DNA from: Anaerolineae bacterium
Lineage (GTDB): Bacteria > Chloroflexota > Anaerolineae > UBA4142 > SHND01
Assembly: GCA_020851635.1 (NCBI GenBank)
Contig: JADZCJ010000037.1
Coordinates: 1-64,000, forward strand
Direction of reading: 5' to 3'
Length of the DNA stretch: 64,000 bases
The position numbers were made by a program, and so were the translations under genes. The notes beneath the pieces were generated by a model. The model ran no database searches. It had not been told where the DNA came from and was given only the letters and a program-made list of their open reading frames with translations. Of the stretch, positions 59,535 through 64,000 are shown piece after piece (the stretch's first letter is position 1; each line of letters begins with the position of its first letter).

Positions 59535-62021
59535 CTATTTGAACGCCAACTGCGGCGTCACATCCGATGTCTCTTCCACATCCAGCCGCTGAATGATTTC
59601 CTTTTCTTCCGGCGTCACCAGCACTTTGAGCGTGGTATAAAACCCGTCCGGCAGCACCAGCACACAATACCCGCGCGGACGGCGGCGCGCTCCGATGATC
59701 AGGTCAATCAGCGCGGGTTCGTACCCCTTTTCGATCAACATTTCGCGGTCTTCAGGACCCACCTGGAAATACGCCACCGTGCGAAATTTTTGCAAGGCGA
59801 TGCCGAGATTGCTGCCCAACAAATCACGCAGGGTCTGCGTTGCCGCCGCAATCACCAGCTTGCGCTCCGCCCAGTCCTTGAACGCTTCCGCAACATACGT
59901 CGCGACTCGCTGAGCATTGTCCGAAAGGTCACGGTCCTTGGGCATCAACCGGTGCACTTCGTCAATCACCAGCGCCGCGGGCGTGTTGCGCGAAGGGAGC
60001 CATTCTTCATAAAAGATTCTGATGAACGCCAGCAGGCAGGGGTCGTCCGCCAGCGCATACGGACGCGTGCCTTTGACGGGTTGATACAATACAGCCCGGT
60101 CCGACAAGAGCGCGGCGCGCGTCTTGTCCTCGAACCATTTCAAATCGTCGGTCGGATGCAGCGTCACGCCGCCGATCGCCTCCATCGCCGCCTGCATACG
60201 CGTCGAGTACTTGAGATTGATTGCGACCGTCTTGTAGTTGAGCATCTGCAAACGCAGCAAGAACCAGATGATGAGTGTCGAAGATTTCCCGCCGCCCTGA
60301 TCGCTGACCAGCAATACGGGTCCCGTATCCGAACGAAAGTCGGCATAGCGTAAACCTTCCTTGCCCGCCGTCACGCTGCGCCCCAACAGAATCCTGCCGC
60401 GCGCGTCTGCCAGGTGAATATCACTCCCTTCTTCACGCGCCAGCGTCGTCAACACCTGCGTCGTCAACAATCGCTGTGCGGGCGGACGAGGCGGCGCGGT
60501 CAGCCAATTTATCGCCCTGACCATCCGATTCGGCGTCTCGCGCGCCGCCTGCAGCACGGGCAGCCATGACACAAGCGACTCGTCCAGCGCGCGGTCGGTC
60601 AACGGCGTCAAATTCAAGCCCGTGAGATATGATGCCGCAAAATTCTGATTGACTTGCGCTTCGCGTTCGTCCTTGCCCCACGTCACCAAATACGTTTCCG
60701 TATCAAACAAATATTCGAGCGAGCGCTTGTCCTCGAGTTTCTCCAGTGTGTCGTGCAGTTGTCGTGCCTGGCGCGCCCGTCCCAGTCCGGGCACACGCGC
60801 CGCCAATAGCTCCCCGCGAAGCCGCGTCGCGCTCGCATCACGCGGCAGCGGCGTGATCGTCACGCTCAACAGCCCATCGGCAGCGCCCAGCGCGCGCATC
60901 AATGCGTCGCGCGCCTCATCAAAGGGCGTATTGACCCGCAAGACCTGGAGGACATTCTTTTGCTCGCGCGCCCGGGATACCAGCTGTGCGCCAAATGAGA
61001 GTTGTTCGGGAATAAAACCCCGATATGCCACACGCGGCAGGGTCCCCGCATCCATGAGCGTCGCCTGCGAAATCTGTCCGAGCAAACTCTCCCCGCCAAA
61101 CAACATACGCATCAACGATTCCGCAGCAAACGCGCCCAGCGGCGCAAGCCCCATATCCAGCGCGCCCAGCCAGTCTCGAATGCGGTCTTCGACATAAACG
61201 GGGTACACAATCCCCGAAATAACGACCCGCGCGCGCCGTGCGCCGCTCGCCGCCAGCTCTTGCAGCGCATCCAGATATTCTTGCGGAACGCGGCGCGTGC
61301 CGTCCGTGTCCAAATCCAGCTGCCCCAAATGATAATCGGTCAGCCAGAACAACTTGATAGGCGCCGCTCCTTCTTCGTGCTGCGCCAGATAGGCGAGAAA
61401 TTTCGTGAGCGTATCCGCTACATCGGCGGCGGCTAGTGCAGGTTTGTATCCCGTGCGCCCGAGCGTCAAGAGCGAGACCTTGACGCGCGTGCCATCGCGC
61501 GCCACGATCGCCCCCTCGCTTTCTATCTTCAAGAGAGGCAGCCGTCCTGCCACCGTCTCTAGATTCAGCGTTCCGCCGTTCGTTTCGCGTTGGGCAATCA
61601 GCCAGAACAAGACCGCGCTCGCGCCAAACGCCAGCGCGCACAACATCCCGATCCGCCAATCCATCAGCCCCAACAGCAGGATAGCGATCAGCCCCGCTGC
61701 CACAATTGCCAGCAGATAGAATTTGGACTCGCGTTTCTGCGACGGCAATGTCAGCGGCTTGTACAGCCACTCATACAGCGCCCGCAGCCATCCGACCACC
61801 GCCCGCCAGCGCGCATAGAAACCAAAAAGGATCAGATAGACCGCAATCGGTCCCAGCAGCTGGATGCCCGCAAAATTCCGCAGACCGGTCCATGCCAGCA
61901 TCAACGCGGCAAGGATGAGCGCGAGCAATTCCAACCACGTCAAGCCAATCGTGGTCTTGTAATTCAGAAAAGCCCACAAGCGCGCCCAAAAAATCGCGCG
62001 AGGCGAAGCGTTCGTTTTCAT
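59535..62021 (-). CDS. membrane-anchored VirB4/HerA-like ATPase
   Basis: Protein of 828 aa. Four hydrophobic segments lie in the first ~150 residues. A long alpha/beta region (~160-520) precedes the RecA-type ATPase. Walker A is SDQGGGKSS (~574), with HLADARGRILLGRSV just before it as in conjugation ATPases, and Walker B is ALVIDEVHRL (~685). A sensor-like ATQTLRDLLGSN follows. This is the pattern of the VirB4/TraC/HerA superfamily. No other type IV secretion, relaxase or plasmid genes are in the window, so it is not obviously part of a conjugation system. Role unknown. Confidence 0.72.
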   Translation of the reverse strand: MKTNASPRAIFWARLWAFLNYKTTIGLTWLELLALILAALMLAWTGLRNFAGIQLLGPIAVYLILFGFYARWRAVVGWLRALYEWLYKPLTLPSQKRESKFYLLAIVAAGLIAILLLGLMDWRIGMLCALAFGASAVLFWLIAQRETNGGTLNLETVAGRLPLLKIESEGAIVARDGTRVKVSLLTLGRTGYKPALAAADVADTLTKFLAYLAQHEEGAAPIKLFWLTDYHLGQLDLDTDGTRRVPQEYLDALQELAASGARRARVVISGIVYPVYVEDRIRDWLGALDMGLAPLGAFAAESLMRMLFGGESLLGQISQATLMDAGTLPRVAYRGFIPEQLSFGAQLVSRAREQKNVLQVLRVNTPFDEARDALMRALGAADGLLSVTITPLPRDASATRLRGELLAARVPGLGRARQARQLHDTLEKLEDKRSLEYLFDTETYLVTWGKDEREAQVNQNFAASYLTGLNLTPLTDRALDESLVSWLPVLQAARETPNRMVRAINWLTAPPRPPAQRLLTTQVLTTLAREEGSDIHLADARGRILLGRSVTAGKEGLRYADFRSDTGPVLLVSDQGGGKSSTLIIWFLLRLQMLNYKTVAINLKYSTRMQAAMEAIGGVTLHPTDDLKWFEDKTRAALLSDRAVLYQPVKGTRPYALADDPCLLAFIRIFYEEWLPSRNTPAALVIDEVHRLMPKDRDLSDNAQRVATYVAEAFKDWAERKLVIAAATQTLRDLLGSNLGIALQKFRTVAYFQVGPEDREMLIEKGYEPALIDLIIGARRRPRGYCVLVLPDGFYTTLKVLVTPEEKEIIQRLDVEETSDVTPQLAFK

Positions 62022-62085
62022 TCTCTACTACAATTCATCAAGCGGACCCGCCGCTGCCAAAAGGCAAGTCCAAGCATTGGCATTT

Positions 62086-63012
62086 CTAGACCCAGCGCGC
62101 AATACTCGCGTTCAATTCCTGTGTGGTGTAAAAATGTCTCGCATAACGTGACGAGTGCATCTCGCGCACAAATTCGGGCGACAGGCGCAGCGCAGTTCGA
62201 AAATCTCGATAAAGCGTGCCCACTGCCTTGTCTTCACCCACATTCCGCTGGACGAGTTGAAAATTCTCCAACCCGAGAAACTCGCGCATGGCGTCCGACG
62301 CAACACGGTTCAGGTCCTCGAGACGGATTATCAAGAGTCTCAAAGATCCATGCCGATAGATCTGAAACCCGCGCGCTGTCTCGAACGGCTCTGCAAATAC
62401 ATCCAGCCCAAATGGCTCATACAGCTGACCGTCAAACCATCCCTCCGCCCACCCCTCCCGAAACTGATCCGTAAAATAGTCCAAAACCTGCTGTAACTTG
62501 AGTGTGCCGGACTGATACCGCTCTGCGGCATTCGGAATATCGTTATCAATTCCCTGAAAAAAGACCGAAATCAACCGCGGCACTGGGGCGCGCGTCAACG
62601 TGATTAGATTCCATTTCTTCTTCGGCTTGGTTACCATCTCGGCGCGAATGCGGCGTGCAATCTCGATCTGTCGGTATGCAATCTCTGCTTCTTGGCGCGT
62701 TCGGGTGACGCGTTCCATCTTGTCCAAATCGCTCATGAAATGCAACTGATAGAGCGGCACATTCAGCTCCATACGTTTCAACGACATGAAAACTGAGGTG
62801 GAGCCAACCTTGCCCATTTGATAGACGATTATGGGGTCCCGTACGGGAAACGCGCCGAGTGATTTTCCGGCGCGCTTGGCAAGCTTGCCGAATGGCGTGT
62901 TCCAGTACAACCAACGGTACCCCCAGTAAGGGACCCCGCCGAGCCCCTCTCTCTGCCACGCCTGTTTCAATCCCCGAAAGCCCGACCTTGTTTTGGACAT
63001 CCTTGGACTCAT
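62086..63012 (-). CDS. sulfotransferase-like / putative capsular polysaccharide synthesis protein (copy 2)
   Basis: Protein of 308 aa. PIIVYQMGKVGSTSV resembles the PAPS-binding P-loop of sulfotransferases and the conserved core of 'putative capsular polysaccharide synthesis' proteins. NLITLTRAPVPRLISVFFQGI, IIRLEDLNR and the conserved MHSSRYARHFYT end follow. It is a clear paralogue of the next gene upstream. The start at 63012 gives a 4-bp ATGA overlap with it; two alternative ATGs are near. It may modify a surface polysaccharide. Confidence 0.65.
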   Translation of the reverse strand: MSPRMSKTRSGFRGLKQAWQREGLGGVPYWGYRWLYWNTPFGKLAKRAGKSLGAFPVRDPIIVYQMGKVGSTSVFMSLKRMELNVPLYQLHFMSDLDKMERVTRTRQEAEIAYRQIEIARRIRAEMVTKPKKKWNLITLTRAPVPRLISVFFQGIDNDIPNAAERYQSGTLKLQQVLDYFTDQFREGWAEGWFDGQLYEPFGLDVFAEPFETARGFQIYRHGSLRLLIIRLEDLNRVASDAMREFLGLENFQLVQRNVGEDKAVGTLYRDFRTALRLSPEFVREMHSSRYARHFYTTQELNASIARWV

Positions 63013-63947
63013 TCGCGCCACCGCGCGACGCTCGCCTCCAAGTCCTCGGGCGTATAAAAATGCCGCGCGTACGCAGTCGAGTGCATTTTTTGAATATACG
63101 CATCCGGCAGTCGCAGTTGGTCGCCAAACTGCCGGTACAGATCGCCGTGCGCTTTCGTGCTGGCGCTGTTTTTTACTGTCAAGGGCAGGTCTCGCAATCC
63201 AAAATAGTCGTCCAGCGCCCGCGGCGCGCAGCGGTTCAGGTCTTCAAGCCGCATCAAGAGCAAGCGAGCGCGCTCGTTCTGATATATTGCAAACCCCCGC
63301 GCATGTGGAAAGGGCGCTGCATAGACATCTATTCCAAACACGTCGCGCACCTGGTCATCGAACCAGTGAATCGGCGAAAAATCCTGATAGCGCGTCCAAA
63401 ATGTTTCGCTCACTTCCGCAAGGGTAATTTCACCTCGCTCGAATCGCCCAAAGAAATCGGGAATATAGGCAAACACATTTTCAAAAAAATCCGAAACGGC
63501 TCGGGGGATCGGCGCACGCACCAGACTTATCAACGACCACGCACGCCACCGCCCGCTGTCCACGATGCGGCGCATGGCGCGTCCTTCGGACAAAACATCC
63601 AGGTCATTGCCCGGAGCCGCGCGCGTCTCGCGCACGCCCGCCTCGTATACGTCAAAGCGGTTCAATACATGCGCGTGATAGACCGGCACATCCAGATCGA
63701 GATCGCGCAAGGCATCATAGACCGACGAAGAGCCAACCTTGCCCATCTGATACACGATGATGGGGTCGGTGATCCCGTATTTCTTGTGCGGCTGCCGATA
63801 TTTTAGTTCCGTGCGCAGGCGCGTCGCAACCGGGATGCGGTACAGTCTGCCGTTCCAGTACGCCCATTCAGCAGCCCAGCCCGGCAGCGCGCCAAGCCCC
63901 TGCTCGCCAAGATGCCTGTTTAGTTTTTCCCAACGCGTTATCGTCAT
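63009..63947 (-). CDS. sulfotransferase-like / putative capsular polysaccharide synthesis protein (copy 1)
   Basis: Protein of 312 aa with the same layout as its neighbour: GALPGWAAEWAYWNG, PIIVYQMGKVGSSSV, SLISLVRAPIPRAVSDFFENV, LLLMRLEDLNRCA and MHSTAYARHFYTPEDLEASVARW. The two share roughly 40% of visible positions, so they are an older tandem duplication. The upstream gene ends with a TGA that overlaps this ATG. Function is inferred only from the family; substrate unknown. Confidence 0.65.
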   Translation of the reverse strand: MTITRWEKLNRHLGEQGLGALPGWAAEWAYWNGRLYRIPVATRLRTELKYRQPHKKYGITDPIIVYQMGKVGSSSVYDALRDLDLDVPVYHAHVLNRFDVYEAGVRETRAAPGNDLDVLSEGRAMRRIVDSGRWRAWSLISLVRAPIPRAVSDFFENVFAYIPDFFGRFERGEITLAEVSETFWTRYQDFSPIHWFDDQVRDVFGIDVYAAPFPHARGFAIYQNERARLLLMRLEDLNRCAPRALDDYFGLRDLPLTVKNSASTKAHGDLYRQFGDQLRLPDAYIQKMHSTAYARHFYTPEDLEASVARWRE

Positions 63948-64000
63948 TCGTCCAGCATGCTCCGCCGCGCATGATCAATTTCGGCCGCGCGCGCCGCTTC
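63944..64000 (-). CDS. C-terminal end of the next upstream gene (partial)
   Basis: On the minus strand the window edge reads 18 codons ending in IDHARRSMLDE and TGA (63944-63946). The TGA overlaps the ATG of the sulfotransferase-like gene. The charged, helical composition and ATGA overlap are typical of this operon style. The family cannot be told. Confidence 0.5.
   Translation of the reverse strand, partial: EAARAAEIDHARRSMLDE

Noticed and set aside
1-64000. tRNA, rRNA or other standard RNA genes
   Set aside because: No T-loop-type GTTCGAATCC or conserved rRNA blocks were found outside coding sequence on either strand; the reading was by eye, so a weak tRNA could be missed.

Overview
The window looks like a contig from a Chloroflexota (Anaerolineae-like) chromosome. 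The evidence is a moderately high G+C content, Thr-Pro-rich linkers in exported proteins, zinc-ribbon membrane proteins, a long acyl-ACP-reductase-like protein, and genes packed mostly on the minus strand with many 4-bp ATGA overlaps. The phylum is inferred from gene style; no rRNA or tRNA was found.

Layout. 1-5.6 kb: end of a plus-strand gene, an acyl-ACP-reductase-like protein, and a three-gene sugar/polyol operon (TIM-barrel isomerase, Gfo/Idh/MocA dehydrogenase, zinc alcohol dehydrogenase). 5.7-11.1 kb (plus strand): a vWA + PP2C + kinase/HhH set matching the TerY-P triad, followed by a pentapeptide-repeat membrane protein. 11.2-17.8 kb: a TPR protein, an AspT/YidE-type transporter with a possible 12-codon leader ORF, an acetyltransferase, an M24 peptidase, a class IV aminotransferase and the remnant of a second M24 gene. 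17.8-32.4 kb: a purine-nucleoside theme. A BMP-type ABC importer is split in two, with permeases at 17.8-20.0 kb and ATPase plus lipoprotein at 26.5-29.4 kb. Between them lies a seven-gene operon (small protein, HpcH/HpaI aldolase, cNMP-binding protein, 3-hydroxybutyrate dehydrogenase, PRPP synthase, class V aminotransferase, acetyltransferase). Adenine deaminase and a VOC protein follow. 32.6-40.7 kb: zinc-ribbon membrane proteins, two tandem exported sugar dehydrogenases and a URO-D-family protein. 40.9-50.8 kb: a phosphopantetheinyl transferase, a membrane MutS-like ATPase, an operon with a PQQ-type beta-propeller, a polytopic membrane protein and an amine-oxidase-like flavoprotein, then TerC. 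51-64 kb: dnaE with DnaA-box-like sites upstream, a GT-C-like membrane protein, exported proteins, a VirB4/HerA-like membrane ATPase, and two tandem sulfotransferase-like genes.

The purine genes form a plausible pathway: nucleoside uptake, adenine deamination, and PRPP supply for salvage. The TerY-P set is a putative phospho-signalling stress module.

The window is rich in small non-coding repeats: a ~98-bp MITE-like element with 17-bp terminal inverted repeats (one full copy, three partial), a 143-bp repeat (140/143 identical) bracketing the insert that splits the importer, ~90-bp fold-back elements, and a 14-bp tandem array. Repeats provide the stop codons of at least two genes.
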